From NCBI RefSeq assembly GCF_011043545.1, contig NZ_JAAKGP010000014.1, positions 1 to 64,000 on the forward strand: a stretch of DNA of 64,000 nucleotides. The letters run 5' to 3'. A program made the translations under genes and the position numbers. Source of the DNA: Rhodobacter sp. SGA-6-6. GTDB lineage: Bacteria > Pseudomonadota > Alphaproteobacteria > Rhodobacterales > Rhodobacteraceae. The notes under the pieces were generated by a model that saw only the letters and a program-made list of their open reading frames with translations, ran no database searches and was not told where the DNA came from. This document shows, one piece after another, positions 1 through 9,917 of the stretch (the stretch's first letter is position 1; every line of letters starts with the position of its first letter).

Positions 1-17
1 CCCCCTCGCGGCTGGCG

Positions 18-371
18 TCACTTCAGCCGGAAGTCGAAGTGCTTGCGCACGTTCTCCTCGATCTTCCAGGTGCCCTTGAAGGTCGGCTCCACCACGAAGG
101 CATCGCCCGCCTTCACCGTGACCGGCGTGCCGCCGTCCGGGGTGATGGTGATCCGGCCCTCGATCAGCACCACATATTCATAGGCGGTATAGGTGGCGTG
201 GTAGCTGCCCACGGTGCATTCCCAGATGCCCGAGGCCATGTCGCCCGCGGCCGAGGTGTGCAGCACCCAAGTCTTCATCTTCGGGCTGCCCTCGGTGACG
301 ACCCAGCCGTCGAGGTCGGCGGTGGAGGGCTCGAGGCCGGCGGTCGGCGGCAGCTTGATCACGGTCTGCAT
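18..371 (-). CDS. Cupin-domain protein
   Basis: A 117-residue single-domain protein that looks like a small RmlC-type cupin. The middle and C-terminal part carries the cupin pattern: a Tyr/Glu-containing strand (YEYVVLIEGRITITPDGG, about residues 65-82), then GDAFVVEP and a closing strand ending in HFDFRLK. The start was chosen at the ATG giving MQTVIKLP because AAGGACA precedes it at good spacing; upstream in-frame ATGs lie in repeat DNA. Such cupins often bind a metal or small ligand, but the usual double-His metal motif is not clear here, so no substrate is proposed. It stands alone, followed upstream by a repeat element. Confidence 0.8.
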   Translation of the reverse strand: MQTVIKLPPTAGLEPSTADLDGWVVTEGSPKMKTWVLHTSAAGDMASGIWECTVGSYHATYTAYEYVVLIEGRITITPDGGTPVTVKAGDAFVVEPTFKGTWKIEENVRKHFDFRLK

Positions 372-762
372 CGGTCTGTCCTTGTCCTTGGAGTTGCGGG
401 CCGCAGTCTCGGCCGCGGGGCAGGGCCCGTCGCCGCCGTCCGCGACCTCCGGCTGGGCCGGCAGCGACATGGGGAGGGGGAAACTGGCGCGCGTCATCTG
501 GCGAAGGCGCGTGCCTTCGCCACAGCGCAACGCTTCCCCTTGTCCCGGCCGGGACCATAAGTCCCGGCCAGCGCCCGCCCCGCCCTCGGCGGGCGCTTCT
601 CGCCCGCCGGGTCGGGCGCTGGCCTCTCGGGGTTCAGGACTGCCACCGTCTCCGGGTGAACCGTCGCGCACGGGCGGGGGCGAGGCAGTGCCTCGCCTGT
701 TCCCGCCCGGCCATATCGGTGAGCGTCGTGCACAGGAGGCTAGCCGCCACTACGCGCCCCCC
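372..762. other. Gene-free gap holding repeat copy A1
   Basis: The gap lies between the cupin gene and chpT. Bases 499-710 are the first copy of the 210-bp repeat family A, described separately. The flanks (372-498 and 711-762) show no convincing coding or RNA signal; open frames crossing the gap run through the repeat and are not genes. Confidence 0.6.
499..710 (+). repeat. Repeat family A, copy 1 (about 210 bp)
   Basis: First of seven near-complete copies of one intergenic element. It begins TGGCGAAGGC, contains a 9-bp hairpin (GGCGAAGGC / GCCTTCGCC), a CCGGCC-GGCCGG hairpin around a variable loop, a large hairpin built on GGCGGGCGCTTCTCGCCCGC, and ends with nested arms GGGCGGG...CCCGCCC around GGCGAGGCAGTGCCTCGCC. 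Other copies start at 9918, 20503, 26196, 34733, 37192 and 51902, with a fragment at 51754. All read in the same direction. Confidence 0.9.
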
Positions 763-1359
763 TCAGAACCCCAGCCGGATCGCGTTCTCCTTCAACTCCG
801 CCACCAGCCGCCGGCCCTGCGCCCGCAGTTCCTCGGGCACCAGGGCGAAATGCACCTGGCCGGCGCCGATCTCGGCGGGGGCATGGCGTTCGGTCAGCAC
901 CTCCCACAGCGCCGGGTCGATCTTCAGCCGCGGCGCCTCGGCCTGCATCACCCAGCCGCCTTCGCCCTTCTCGATCCGCACCCGGCCGCCATAGGCCATC
1001 GCCGTCTCCAGGCATTGCAGCAAGAGGAAGGCCAGCTTCACCTCGCGCCGCGGCAGGTCGGCCTCGCTGACCCATTCCACCTGCAGCCGTCCGCCCCGGG
1101 TCATGTCGGCGATGATCCCGGCCACCTCGCCCCTTGCGATCCTCTGGCCGCCGCCCGCCGCGCCATAGGCCACCCGGAAGAAGCGGATGCGGGCATTGGC
1201 GCTGGCCACGCTTTCGGCGATCAGCGCCAGTTCCGGCGTCTTCGCCGCGCCGTCCATCATCAGCAACTCCACCCCGTTGCCGATGGCGCCGATCGGGCTG
1301 ATAAGGTCATGGCAGATCCGCGAACCGATGAGGGCGGCGAGATCGGGCTTGTCTTGCAT
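763..1359 (-). CDS. chpT: Histidine phosphotransferase ChpT
   Basis: A 198-residue protein of the ChpT family, the phosphotransfer protein that passes phosphate from the hybrid kinase CckA to CtrA (and CpdR) in alphaproteobacteria. The phospho-acceptor motif is visible near the N-terminus as SRICHDLISPIGAIGNG, with His17. The rest resembles a degenerate histidine-kinase fold (dimerisation helices, then a non-ATP-binding Bergerat-like domain). The start at MQDKPDLAAL puts the His box at the family's usual position; longer frames extend into the neighbouring gene. It is divergent from the DUF3553 gene, with 30 bp between start codons. In Rhodobacteraceae this relay is known to affect motility and gene-transfer-agent genes; nothing here shows which outputs apply. 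Confidence 0.9.
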   Translation of the reverse strand: MQDKPDLAALIGSRICHDLISPIGAIGNGVELLMMDGAAKTPELALIAESVASANARIRFFRVAYGAAGGGQRIARGEVAGIIADMTRGGRLQVEWVSEADLPRREVKLAFLLLQCLETAMAYGGRVRIEKGEGGWVMQAEAPRLKIDPALWEVLTERHAPAEIGAGQVHFALVPEELRAQGRRLVAELKENAIRLGF

Positions 1360-1389
1360 GTCTTGGGGCCTCGTGCCGAAGGGGGTAGG

Positions 1390-1563
1390 GTGAATTCGCT
1401 GCTGGAGCCGGGCATGATGGTGCGCCACCCCGAGCGGCCGGACTTGGGCCTGGGGCAGGTGCAGTCGGTCATCGGCGCGCGCGCCACGGTGAACTTCGAA
1501 CATGCCGGAAAGGTAGTGATCGACCTGCGCCATGCGACCCTTCTGCCCGACTTCCAGAGCTGA
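1390..1563 (+). CDS. DUF3553 small protein
   Basis: A 57-residue protein starting at GTG (VNSLLEPGMMVRHPERP). The pattern of MVRHPERPDLGLGQVQS followed by RATVNFEHAGKVVID and ending in LLPDF is that of DUF3553, a compact beta-barrel-like domain seen in alphaproteobacteria and at the end of UvrD-type helicases. The GTG is preceded by AAGGGGGT; an internal ATG (MMVRHP) would cut the domain. It is divergent from chpT. Its function is unknown. Confidence 0.75.
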   Translation: MNSLLEPGMMVRHPERPDLGLGQVQSVIGARATVNFEHAGKVVIDLRHATLLPDFQS

Positions 1564-1724
1564 CACGCATAGTGGGTAAAGCTGTTGCGAATGCAACCGT
1601 GGATGGTGGAGCGGATGCAACACCCGCTGCCGCTTCGGTTGCATTGCATGGGGGGCGCGGCTAAGTCAGACTGGAACAAGGGACCCGCCGCGGACGGACC
1701 GGCAGGCAAAGGCGGGCAGACGGG

Positions 1725-2507
1725 ATGCGGGCGGAAGACACACCCTATACCTTGCGGCTGGCAAGCGACGCCTGCGACCTGCGCGCCGCGCAGCGCCTGC
1801 GATACCGCGTCTTCGTGCAGGAGCTGGGGGCGGATGGCCCGATGGTCGACCACGCCGCCGGCATCGAGGCCGATGCCTTCGACGCGCTGACCGACCACCT
1901 GATCCTGATCGACAACCGGGTGGACCCGGCCTCGGGCGACCATGTCGTCGGCGCCTACCGGCTGCTGCCCGGCGACCGGCTGGGGCCGGAGGGACGGTTC
2001 TATTCCGAGACCGAATACGACCTGACGCCGCTGCGCCGCTCGGGCCGGCGCCTGCTGGAACTGGGCCGCTCCTGCGTCGATGCCAATCACCGCGGCGGCA
2101 CCTCGATGTTCCATCTCTGGAACGGGCTGGCCGAATACGTGCTGGACCGCGGCATCGAGGTGCTGTTCGGCGTCGCCTCCTTCCACGGCACCGATGTCGA
2201 GGCGCTGGCCGAGCCGCTGTCCTGGCTGGGCCACCACCATCTTGCGCCGCCCGACATGCGGGTCCGCGCCCTGCCGCCCGGGCGGGCCGAGATGATCCGC
2301 ATCCCCGCCGACAGGCTGGACCGCGGCAGCGCGATGGCGGCGATGCCGGCGCTGATCAAGGCCTACCTCCGGCTGGGCGGCTTCGTCGGCGACGGCGCCT
2401 GGATCGACCATGAGTTCAACACCACCGATGTCTGCCTGGTGATGGACACCGGCCGGATGTCGGCCCGCCACCGCGACTTCTACATCCGCAAGCAGGGCCA
2501 GGCGTGA
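1725..2507 (+). CDS. olsB: L-ornithine N-alpha-acyltransferase OlsB
   Basis: A 260-residue GNAT-fold enzyme that transfers a 3-hydroxyacyl group from acyl carrier protein to the alpha-amino group of ornithine, the first step of ornithine-lipid synthesis. Family hallmarks visible are LRYRVFVQELGAD near residue 30, VVGAYRLLPGDR near 75, and the ELGRSCVDANHRGG block near 110, which matches OlsB/hemolysin-like acyltransferases. It overlaps olsA by four bases (GTGA), so the two are translationally coupled. Ornithine lipids are phosphorus-free membrane lipids often made under phosphate limitation; no Pho box was identified upstream. Confidence 0.92.
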   Translation: MRAEDTPYTLRLASDACDLRAAQRLRYRVFVQELGADGPMVDHAAGIEADAFDALTDHLILIDNRVDPASGDHVVGAYRLLPGDRLGPEGRFYSETEYDLTPLRRSGRRLLELGRSCVDANHRGGTSMFHLWNGLAEYVLDRGIEVLFGVASFHGTDVEALAEPLSWLGHHHLAPPDMRVRALPPGRAEMIRIPADRLDRGSAMAAMPALIKAYLRLGGFVGDGAWIDHEFNTTDVCLVMDTGRMSARHRDFYIRKQGQA

Positions 2508-3322
2508 GCTGGCAGGACGCCCCGCTGCCGCAGGTCCGCGCCGGCCCCTTCGGCTGGCTGCGGGTGCTCTGGCGCGGCGCGGCGATGTCGGTGGTGACCT
2601 ATGGCTGCCTTATCCTGCTGCTGCTGGCCCGGCTGGTGGAACGTCCGCTCTGCGGCCCCGCCCGGCCGGTAACGCCGCATATCACCCAGTTCGTCTGCCG
2701 CGCCAATTGCGCCATCCTCGGGCTGGCCCGGGTGGTCCATGGCCGGCCGATGGCGCAGAAGGGGGCGGTGGTGGCCAACCATTCCTCCTGGCTGGACATC
2801 TTCACCCTGAACGCCTGCGACCGGGTGTATTTCGTGGCGAAGGCCGAGGTCTCGGGCTGGCCCGGCATCGGCTGGCTGGCCCGCGCCACCGGCACCGTCT
2901 TCATCCGCCGCCGGGGGGTGGAGGCGAAGGTGCAGCAGGACATCTTCGAGGCGCGGCTGCGGCAGGGCCACCGCCTGCTGTTCTTCCCCGAGGGCACCAG
3001 CACCGACGCGATCCGGGTGCTGCCGTTCAAGTCCTCGCTGTTCCAGGCTTTCTTCACCCATGGCCTCGACCGGGTGCTGTTCATCCAGCCGGTGACGGTG
3101 GTCTACCACGCGCCCGAGGGCGAGGACCCGCGCTTCTACGGCTGGTGGGGCGAGATGGATTTCGCCGGCCACCTGTGGAAGATGCTGGCCGCGCCCCGCC
3201 ACGGCCGGGTCGAGATCACCTTCCACCCCGAGGTGCCGGTGGACGGGTTCGAGGACCGCAAGGCCCTGGCCGCGCATTGCGAGCGGGTGATCCGCACCAG
3301 CCACCCGCTGGCGGTGGAGTGA
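2504..3322 (+). CDS. olsA: Lyso-ornithine lipid O-acyltransferase OlsA
   Basis: A 272-residue PlsC-type acyltransferase that completes ornithine-lipid synthesis by acylating the 3-hydroxy group of lyso-ornithine lipid. The catalytic HX4D box appears as NHSSWLD (about residue 90) and the second acyltransferase motif as FPEGTS (about 163). A hydrophobic segment near residues 27-45 fits membrane attachment. The GTG start overlaps the olsB stop codon in a GTGA junction. By sequence alone it could be a PlsC paralogue making phosphatidic acid; the coupling to olsB favours OlsA. Confidence 0.88.
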   Translation: MSWQDAPLPQVRAGPFGWLRVLWRGAAMSVVTYGCLILLLLARLVERPLCGPARPVTPHITQFVCRANCAILGLARVVHGRPMAQKGAVVANHSSWLDIFTLNACDRVYFVAKAEVSGWPGIGWLARATGTVFIRRRGVEAKVQQDIFEARLRQGHRLLFFPEGTSTDAIRVLPFKSSLFQAFFTHGLDRVLFIQPVTVVYHAPEGEDPRFYGWWGEMDFAGHLWKMLAAPRHGRVEITFHPEVPVDGFEDRKALAAHCERVIRTSHPLAVE

Positions 3323-3395
3323 TCCGGCCGGAGGAGCCCCTTGCGGCCTTCCCCGGCCTCCCCTATCCCTTGCCGCACATTCAGGGGGGAACAGC

Positions 3396-4796
3396 ATGAT
3401 CCCGGTCACCGGCTACAGGGGCGCGAAGGTCGCCGTGCTCGGCCTCGGCCGCTCGGGCCTCGCCACCGCGGCGGCGCTGCGGGCCGGGGGGGCGGAGCCG
3501 CTGCTCTGGGACGACAGCCCCGAGGCGCGGGCGAAGGCGGAAGCCGAGGGCCATGTGCTGACCGACCTGACCCGCAACGCCGCCTTCGAGGGCGTCGCGG
3601 CGCTGATCGCCAGCCCCGGCATCCCGCATCTCTATCCCGCGCCGCATCCGGTGATCGCCCGCGCGCTGGAGGCGGGGGTGCCGGTGGACAACGACATCGG
3701 CCTCTTTTTCCAGAGCTGGGCCACCGCCGGCTGGGAGTCCTTCGACACCGCCCCGCGCGCCGTCGCCGTCACCGGCTCGAACGGCAAGTCCACCACCACG
3801 GCGCTGATCCACCACATCCTGCAGGTGGCCGGCCGCCCGACCCAGATGGCCGGCAACATCGGCAAGGGCGTCCTTTCCATCGACCCGGCCCAGGACGGCG
3901 AGGTGGTGGTGCTGGAGCTGTCCAGCTACCAGACCGAGCTGGCGCGGGCGCTGACCCCCGACGTGGCGGTCTTCACCAACCTCTCGCCCGACCACCTCGA
4001 CCGCCACGACGGCCCCGGCGGCTATTTCGCCGCCAAGCGCCGGCTCTTCGCCGAGGGCGGGCCGGACCGCGCGGTGATCGGCGTGGACGAGGTGGAGGGG
4101 CGGTTCCTGGCGAACCAGCTGGGGCAGGGGCCGGGCGACGACCGGGTGATCCGCATCTCCTCGGGGCAGAAGCTGGAGGGTTTCGGCTGGTCGGTCTTCG
4201 CCCGCAAGGGGTTCCTGGCGGAATGGCGCAAGGGCCGGCAGCTGGCCTCGATCGACCTGCGCGGGGTCAGGGGCCTGCCCGGCGCCCACAACCACCAGAA
4301 CGCCTGCGCCGCCTATGCCGCCGCCCGCGCCCTCGGCCTGGCGCCGAAGCTGATCGAGGGGGCGCTGCACAGCTTCGCCGGCCTCCCCCACCGCAGCCAG
4401 CTGGTGGCCGAGAAGGACGGGGTGCGCTTCGTCAACGACAGCAAGGCCACCAATGTCGACAGTGCCGCCAAGGCCCTGCAGGCCTTCCCGAAGATCCGCT
4501 GGATCGCCGGCGGCATGGGCAAGGAGGGCGGCATCGCCGCCTTGCACCCCTTCCTCGGCTCGGTGGTGAAGGCCTATCTGATCGGCCATTCCGCCCGCGA
4601 CTTCGCCCTGCAGATCGGCGCCACCCCGCACGAGATCTGCGAGACGATGGACCGCGCCGTCGCCCGCGCGGCGGCAGAGGCGCAGCCGGGCGAGGTGGTG
4701 CTGCTGGCCCCGGCGGCGGCGAGCTTCGATCAATACCCGAACTTCGAGAAACGCGGCGAGGATTTCACCGCGAGGGTGAAGGCCCTGGCCGGGTAA
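3396..4796 (+). CDS. murD: UDP-N-acetylmuramoylalanine--D-glutamate ligase MurD
   Basis: A 466-residue Mur ligase that adds D-glutamate to UDP-MurNAc-L-Ala in the cytoplasm. The N-terminal Rossmann domain starts with [15 protein letters not shown], the ATP-binding loop GSNGKST is at residues 127-133, and the C-terminal ligase domain has [13 protein letters not shown] and the GGMGKEGG segment. The length is normal for the family. It opens the mur/fts run on this strand, after olsA with a 73-bp gap. The usual upstream partners (mraY, murE, murF) are not in the window directly before it, so the cluster is split here. Confidence 0.97.
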   Translation: MIPVTGYRGAKVAVLGLGRSGLATAAALRAGGAEPLLWDDSPEARAKAEAEGHVLTDLTRNAAFEGVAALIASPGIPHLYPAPHPVIARALEAGVPVDNDIGLFFQSWATAGWESFDTAPRAVAVTGSNGKSTTTALIHHILQVAGRPTQMAGNIGKGVLSIDPAQDGEVVVLELSSYQTELARALTPDVAVFTNLSPDHLDRHDGPGGYFAAKRRLFAEGGPDRAVIGVDEVEGRFLANQLGQGPGDDRVIRISSGQKLEGFGWSVFARKGFLAEWRKGRQLASIDLRGVRGLPGAHNHQNACAAYAAARALGLAPKLIEGALHSFAGLPHRSQLVAEKDGVRFVNDSKATNVDSAAKALQAFPKIRWIAGGMGKEGGIAALHPFLGSVVKAYLIGHSARDFALQIGATPHEICETMDRAVARAAAEAQPGEVVLLAPAAASFDQYPNFEKRGEDFTARVKALAG

Positions 4797-4798
4797 TA

Positions 4799-4966
4799 TA
4801 TTGCGCGGCTTCGCCGCAAGCCTTTCGTCTCGCCTCTGCGCGCAAGCGCGCAACCGGCTCGGGCGTGCCTCCGGCGGGGATATTTGTCTCCAGAAAGAGG
4901 AGAGGGTCTTCTCCTCTTTCTGGACGATAAATATCCTCAGGGGGTTTGGGGGCAGAATGCCCCCAA
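4799..4966 (+). repeat. Repeat family B, copy 1
   Basis: Intergenic repeat between murD and ogt. Its parts are a GCGCGGCTTCGCCGC hairpin, CTCTGCGCGCAAGCGCGCA, CCTCCGGCGGGGATATTT, a hairpin built on CCAGAAAGAGGAG / CTCCTCTTTCTGG, then GATAAATATCCTC and GGGGGCAGAATGCCCCC. Related copies lie at 30869-31107 and 54740-54905 (both inverted), with a shorter relative at 58359-58460. Confidence 0.85.
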
Positions 4967-4987
4967 GGGCGAGGGAGGGGGACTTCG

Positions 4988-5497
4988 GTGAAAGAAAGCT
5001 GGATCGATACGCCCTTGGGGCCGATGCTGGCGGTGGCCGGGGAGGCGGCGCTGCATTTCCTCGACTGGGACGAGGGCCGGCGGTTGGCGATGGGGCGGAA
5101 GCGGCTGGCCGCATGGGGAGAGATCGCGGCCGGAGAGACGGCGGTGCATCGCGCGCTGCGCCGCCGGCTGGCGGCCTATTTCGCCGGGACCAGCGCCGCC
5201 TTCGACCTGCCGCTTTCGCAGCCCGGCCCGGCCTTCCGGCAATCGGTCTGGCAGGCGCTGCGGACCATTCCCGCCGGCCGGACCGAGACCTATGCCGGCC
5301 TCGCCCGCCGCCTCGGCCGGCCCGAGGCGGCGCGGGCGGTCGGCGCCGCCAACGGGGCCAACCTGATCTCGATCCTCGTCCCCTGCCACCGGCTGACCGG
5401 CAGCGGCGGCAGCCTGACCGGCTACGGCGGCGGGCTGCACCGCAAGGACTGGCTCCTGCGGCACGAGGCGGAAGCCTTCGGCCAGCATTCGCCCTAG
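4988..5497 (+). CDS. ogt: Methylated-DNA--protein-cysteine methyltransferase
   Basis: A 169-residue suicide repair enzyme that moves the methyl group from O6-methylguanine to its own cysteine. The acceptor site is ISILVPCHRL, with Cys133. The segment QSVWQALRTIPAGRTETYAGLARRLG is the typical DNA-binding wing region. The GTG start (VKESWIDTPLGP) follows a strong GGAGGGGG site and gives the usual Ogt length; an upstream ATG at 4946 would add residues read out of the repeat. The usual Asn-Pro before the active-site strand is Asn-Leu here. Its place between murD and ftsW is unusual. Confidence 0.92.
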   Translation: MKESWIDTPLGPMLAVAGEAALHFLDWDEGRRLAMGRKRLAAWGEIAAGETAVHRALRRRLAAYFAGTSAAFDLPLSQPGPAFRQSVWQALRTIPAGRTETYAGLARRLGRPEAARAVGAANGANLISILVPCHRLTGSGGSLTGYGGGLHRKDWLLRHEAEAFGQHSP

Positions 5498-5585
5498 CCA
5501 GACGGCCCGATTGCCGCTAGACTTCCGCCCCAGAGCCCGGGGGGAACATCCGGGCCAGAGGCAGTAAAATCGAGGCGGCATCCCC

Positions 5586-6752
5586 ATGACTGAGATGGTC
5601 TATGGCTCCAGTCCTGTTCCGGTCACGGAGCCGGTGCTTCCGCGCTGGTGGCGCACTATCGACAAATGGACGCTGTCGTCGATCTTCATGCTGTTCGGCA
5701 TCGGCCTCTTGCTCGGCCTCGCCGCCTCGGTGCCGCTGGCCAGCCGGAACGGGCTGGAACCCTTCTACTACGTCCAGAAACAGGCGCTGTTCGGCGGCAT
5801 GGGGCTCGCCACCATGATCGCCGTCTCGATGATGTCGCCCGAGACCGTCCGCCGCCTCGGCGTGATCGGCTTCCTCTTCGCCATGGTGCTGATCGTGGCG
5901 CTGCCCTTCGTAGGCGAGGACCACGGCAAGGGCGCCATCCGCTGGCTGTCGATCGGCGGCTTCTCGCTGCAACCCTCCGAGTTCCTGAAGCCCGCCTTCG
6001 TCGTCGTCACCGCCTGGCTGATGGCCGCCAGCCAGCAGGTCGGCGGGCCTCCGGGCAAGCTCCTGTCCTTCGGCATCCTCTGCACCGTGGTCGGTTTCCT
6101 CGCCATGCAGCCGGACTTCGGCCAGTCGGCGCTGATCCTTTTCGCCTGGGGGGTGATCTATTTCGTCGCCGGGGCGCCGATGGTGCTGATCCTTTTCATC
6201 GCCGGGCTGGTCGCCGGCGGCGGCGTCCTCGCCTATGGCGCATCGGAACACTTCGCCCGCCGGATCGACGGTTTCCTCGCCCCCGACGTCGATCCGCGCA
6301 CCCAGCTCGGCTATGCCACCAACGCCATCCAGGAGGGCGGCTTCTTCGGCGTCGGCGTCGGCGAGGGGCAGGTGAAATGGTCGCTGCCCGATGCCCATAC
6401 CGATTTCATCATCGCGGTGGCGGCCGAGGAATACGGGCTGATCCTCGTCCTCCTCATCCTCGCGCTGTTCGGCGTCATCGTCGTCCGCTCGCTGATCCGG
6501 CTGATGGCGGAGCGCGATCCCTTCACCCGGCTGGCCGGCGCCGGCCTTGCCTGCGTCTTCGGGGTGCAGGCGATGATCAACATGGGCGTGGCGGTGCGGC
6601 TGCTGCCGGCCAAGGGCATGACCTTGCCCTTCATCTCCTACGGCGGGTCCTCGCTGATCGCCGCCGGCATCACCGTGGGCGCCCTGCTGGCGATGACCCG
6701 GACCCGGCCGCGCGATCGCATGTCCGACGTGTTCCGGCGGAGCGGGCGGTAG
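5586..6752 (+). CDS. ftsW: Septal peptidoglycan glycosyltransferase FtsW
   Basis: A 388-residue SEDS-family membrane protein, the glycan polymerase of the divisome, working with FtsI. About ten hydrophobic segments are visible. Family signatures include LQPSEFLKPAFV (about residue 130), the extracellular loop GVGVGEGQVKWSLPDAHTDF and AVAAEEYGL (about 260-285), and LPFISYGGSSL near the C-terminus. It is directly followed by murG, with no bases between the stop and the next ATG. Confidence 0.95.
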   Translation: MTEMVYGSSPVPVTEPVLPRWWRTIDKWTLSSIFMLFGIGLLLGLAASVPLASRNGLEPFYYVQKQALFGGMGLATMIAVSMMSPETVRRLGVIGFLFAMVLIVALPFVGEDHGKGAIRWLSIGGFSLQPSEFLKPAFVVVTAWLMAASQQVGGPPGKLLSFGILCTVVGFLAMQPDFGQSALILFAWGVIYFVAGAPMVLILFIAGLVAGGGVLAYGASEHFARRIDGFLAPDVDPRTQLGYATNAIQEGGFFGVGVGEGQVKWSLPDAHTDFIIAVAAEEYGLILVLLILALFGVIVVRSLIRLMAERDPFTRLAGAGLACVFGVQAMINMGVAVRLLPAKGMTLPFISYGGSSLIAAGITVGALLAMTRTRPRDRMSDVFRRSGR

Positions 6753-7847
6753 ATGGCGGCAAAGCTTCTCCTCATCGCGGCGGGCGGCACCGGCGGGCAC
6801 ATGTTCCCGGCGCAGGCGCTGGCCGAGTCGATGCTGGCCCGCGGCTGGAGGGTGAAGCTGTCCACCGACGAGCGCGGCGCGCGCTATGCCGGCGGCTTCC
6901 CCGAGGCGGTGAGGATCGAGAAGACCGCCTCCGCCACCTTCGCCCGCGGCGGGGTCGCGGCGAAGCTGGCGGTGCCGTTCCGCATCGCCGGCGGGGTGCT
7001 GAAGGCGATCTGGTCGCAAGTCGCCGACCGCCCGGCGGTGGTGGTGGGTTTCGGCGGCTACCCGTCGATCCCGGCGCTGACCGCCGCCTGGGTGCTGCGG
7101 CGGCCGCGGATGATCCATGAGCAGAACGGCGTCCTCGGCCGGGTGAACCAGATCTTCGCGCCGCGCGTCGACCGGGTGGCCTGCGGCACCTGGCCCGCCG
7201 CCCTTCCGCAGGGGGTGGAGGGCGCGCCGACCGGCAACCCGGTCCGCGCCGCCGTGCTGGAACGCGCCGCGGCACCCTATATTCCGCCGGGCGACTATCC
7301 GATGTCGATGGTGGTGATCGGCGGCTCGCAGGGCGCCCGCATCCTGTCCGATGTGGTCCCCGCCGCCGTGGCGCAGTTGCCCGAGCCCTTGCTCGCGAAC
7401 CTCCGCATCGCCCATCAGGCCCGCGACGAGGATGCCGCCCGCGCCGCCGCCGCCTACGAGGCCGCGGGCGTCCGCGTCGAGATCGCCCCCTTCTTCCCCG
7501 ACATTCCCCGCAGGCTCTCCGAGGCGCAACTGGTGATCTCCCGCTCCGGCGCCTCCTCGGTCGCCGACATCTCCGTCATCGGCCGCCCGTCGATCCTGAT
7601 CCCCTATGCCGCCGCTACCGGCGACCACCAGGCAGCCAACGCCCGCGGGCTGGCCGAGGCGCAGGCCGCGGTGGTGATCCCGGAAAAGCTGCTTGACGCC
7701 GCCACGCTGGCAGGCCACATCGCCGCGATCCTCGGCAATCCCGACGCCGCCGAGACCATGGCGCGCAACGCCCTTTCCGAGGGCAAGCCCGACGCCACCG
7801 CCCGCCTCGTCGCCCTCGTTGAAGAGTTGGCAGGAGACCCGACATGA
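6753..7847 (+). CDS. murG: Lipid II synthase MurG
   Basis: A 364-residue GT-B glycosyltransferase that attaches GlcNAc from UDP-GlcNAc to lipid I at the inner face of the membrane. The first glycine-rich loop is [17 protein letters not shown] (about residues 9-25), the acceptor-side loop [11 protein letters not shown] is near residue 107, and the donor-side loop [13 protein letters not shown] is near residue 189. [11 protein letters not shown] near 270 is the nucleotide-sugar site. It abuts ftsW and overlaps murC by four bases (ATGA), indicating coupled translation. Confidence 0.96.
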   Translation: MAAKLLLIAAGGTGGHMFPAQALAESMLARGWRVKLSTDERGARYAGGFPEAVRIEKTASATFARGGVAAKLAVPFRIAGGVLKAIWSQVADRPAVVVGFGGYPSIPALTAAWVLRRPRMIHEQNGVLGRVNQIFAPRVDRVACGTWPAALPQGVEGAPTGNPVRAAVLERAAAPYIPPGDYPMSMVVIGGSQGARILSDVVPAAVAQLPEPLLANLRIAHQARDEDAARAAAAYEAAGVRVEIAPFFPDIPRRLSEAQLVISRSGASSVADISVIGRPSILIPYAAATGDHQAANARGLAEAQAAVVIPEKLLDAATLAGHIAAILGNPDAAETMARNALSEGKPDATARLVALVEELAGDPT

Positions 7848-9268
7848 ACGCCGCCACCAAACTGCCGCTGGAGCTGGGGCCCATCCATTTCGTCGGCATC
7901 GGCGGCATCGGCATGTCGGGCATCGCCGAGGTGCTGATCACCTTGGGCTACCGGGTGCAGGGGTCGGATGCCAAGGCGTCGAAGATCACCGACCGGCTGG
8001 TGCGCTTAGGGGCGCAGTTCTTCGAGGGTCAAAGGGCCGAGAACATCGGCGAGGCGGCCGTGGTCGTCATCTCCTCGGCGATCAAGAAGGGCAACCCGGA
8101 GCTGGAGGAAGCCCGCCGCCGCAAGCTGCCGGTGGTGCGCCGCGCCGAGATGCTGGCGGAGCTGATGCGGCTGCGGTCGAACATCGCCGTGGCCGGCACC
8201 CATGGCAAGACCACCACCACCACCATGGTGGCGACGCTCTTGGACAAGGGCGGCTTCGACCCGACGGTGATCAACGGCGGCGTGATCCATGCCTATGGAT
8301 CGAACGCCCGGGCCGGGGCAGGGGAGTGGATGGTGGTCGAGGCCGATGAATCGGACGGCAGCTTCAACCGCCTGCCCGCCACCATCGCCATCGTGACCAA
8401 CATCGACCCCGAGCACATGGAGCACTGGGGCAATATCGACGCCTTGCGCAAGGGCTTCTACGATTTCGTCTCCAACATCCCCTTCTACGGTCTCGCGGTC
8501 TGCTGCACCGACCACCCCGAGGTGCAGGCCCTGGTCGGCCGCGTCACCGACCGCCGGGTCGTCACCTTCGGCTTCAACGCCCAGGCCGATGTGCGGGCGG
8601 TGAACCTGACCTTCGACGGCGCCACCTCGCGCTTCGACATCCTTCTCCAGAATGAGGGCGAGGACTCGAAGATCGAGGGCTGCACCCTGCCGATGCCGGG
8701 CAACCACAACGTCTCCAACGCGCTGTCCGCCGTCGCCGTCGCCCGCCACCTGGGCATGAAGAAGGAGGAGATCCGCGAGGCCCTGGCCGGCTTCGCCGGG
8801 GTCAACCGCCGCTTCACCAAGGTGGCCGAGGTCAACGGCACCACCATCATCGACGATTACGGCCACCACCCGGTGGAAATCGCCGCGGTGCTGAAGGCTG
8901 CCCGGCAGGCGATCTCCAACACCCCCGGCGCGCGGGTGATCGCGGTCCACCAGCCGCACCGCTTCAGCCGGCTGTCGAACCTGTTCGACGACTTCTGCAC
9001 CTGCTTCAACGAGGCCGATGTCGTCGCCATCGCCGATGTCTACGCCGCCGGCGAGGAGCCGATTCCCGGCGCCACCCGCGACGATCTTGTGGCGGGCCTG
9101 ATCGCCCACGGCCACCGCCACGCCCGCGCCTGCCTGGACGAGGCCGACCTCGCGCGGCTCTTCCGCGAACAGGCCCGCCCGGGCGACATCTTCGTCTGCC
9201 TCGGCGCCGGCACCATCAGCGCCTGGGCCAATGCGCTGCCGGGCAAGCTGATCGGCCGGGCCGCCTGA
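7844..9268 (+). CDS. murC: UDP-N-acetylmuramate--L-alanine ligase MurC
   Basis: A 474-residue Mur ligase that starts the stem peptide by adding L-alanine to UDP-MurNAc. The N-terminal domain has the [15 protein letters not shown] loop and the ATP site is GTHGKTT at residues 118-124. The C-terminal domain carries [11 protein letters not shown] and HQPHRFSR, both typical of MurC. It overlaps the end of murG by four bases. Confidence 0.97.
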   Translation: MNAATKLPLELGPIHFVGIGGIGMSGIAEVLITLGYRVQGSDAKASKITDRLVRLGAQFFEGQRAENIGEAAVVVISSAIKKGNPELEEARRRKLPVVRRAEMLAELMRLRSNIAVAGTHGKTTTTTMVATLLDKGGFDPTVINGGVIHAYGSNARAGAGEWMVVEADESDGSFNRLPATIAIVTNIDPEHMEHWGNIDALRKGFYDFVSNIPFYGLAVCCTDHPEVQALVGRVTDRRVVTFGFNAQADVRAVNLTFDGATSRFDILLQNEGEDSKIEGCTLPMPGNHNVSNALSAVAVARHLGMKKEEIREALAGFAGVNRRFTKVAEVNGTTIIDDYGHHPVEIAAVLKAARQAISNTPGARVIAVHQPHRFSRLSNLFDDFCTCFNEADVVAIADVYAAGEEPIPGATRDDLVAGLIAHGHRHARACLDEADLARLFREQARPGDIFVCLGAGTISAWANALPGKLIGRAA

Positions 9269-9272
9269 GCGG

Positions 9273-9608
9273 ATGGAGCTGATCGGCATTCTCCTTGGCC
9301 TGCTGGTCGCGGGCGCGTTTTGCGGCTGGGTCACCCATGCGGCCTGGGTCCGGGGGCGGAAGCTGCCGGCCATAGCGCTGCCGGTGGCGATCGCCGCCGC
9401 GGCGGGCTGGTTCTGGCATCTCGCCACGATCGCCACCGGCTCCTATCTGGCCGGACTGGGCGAGATGCTGGTCGCGCTGGCGCTGGTCTTCGGGCCGGGC
9501 GCGGGGGCGCTGCTCGGCATCCTGACCGCGCTGGACCGGCGCGTCGGGCTGGTGCTGTCGGGCCTCTACGCGGCCAGCCTTTCCGCCTTCTGCCTGGCGG
9601 AACTGTAG
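9273..9608 (+). CDS. Small membrane protein between murC and murB
   Basis: A 111-residue hydrophobic protein starting four bases after the murC stop. Three to four membrane segments are likely: about residues 3-20, 33-52, 62-82 and 90-108. No catalytic motif is seen and I do not recognise a named family. Its codon use matches the neighbouring mur genes, and its tight spacing suggests it is read in the same operon. It could serve cell-envelope assembly, but that rests only on position. Confidence 0.7.
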   Translation: MELIGILLGLLVAGAFCGWVTHAAWVRGRKLPAIALPVAIAAAAGWFWHLATIATGSYLAGLGEMLVALALVFGPGAGALLGILTALDRRVGLVLSGLYAASLSAFCLAEL

Positions 9609-9663
9609 CCATGGCGACCGGCCCGATCCTTCGCCCGAAGGCCCCCGGCGAAAGGGGCGCGCG

Positions 9664-9906
9664 ATGATGCTGGCCATGGGTGCCGCCTGCCTCTGGCTGA
9701 TCGCCGCCAACCTGATCGCCATGCTGCCCTCGCGCGACCAGCACTGGCGCGCGGCCTACGGGCTGATCGCCGTGGGCATCCCGGTGCTCGGCTGGCTGAC
9801 CTGGGTCGCCGGGCCGTTCCTGGGCATGGCCTTCCTCGCCGCCGGGGCGAGCCTCTTGCGCTGGCCGCTGGTGCATCTGTGGCGGCGGATCAGGAGCAAT
9901 ACGTAG
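9664..9906 (+). CDS. DUF2484 family membrane protein
   Basis: An 80-residue protein matching the pattern of DUF2484, a short family found in Rhodobacteraceae at this position between murC and murB. Features are [21 protein letters not shown] at the N-terminus (written here as the family's hallmark region), a central hydrophobic segment, and [15 protein letters not shown] at the end. Three membrane segments are likely. It starts at ATGATG; either ATG could serve. Function unknown. Confidence 0.78.
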   Translation: MMLAMGAACLWLIAANLIAMLPSRDQHWRAAYGLIAVGIPVLGWLTWVAGPFLGMAFLAAGASLLRWPLVHLWRRIRSNT

Positions 9907-9917
9907 GACACCTGCAC

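Noticed and set aside
214-1563. A 449-residue open frame on the + strand across the repeat and chpT.
   Set aside because: Only its last 57 residues match a family (DUF3553); the rest runs through repeat A1 and antisense to chpT.
4946-4987. An upstream ATG start for ogt.
   Set aside because: It would add 14 residues encoded next to the repeat; the GTG at 4988 has a strong ribosome site and gives the normal protein start.
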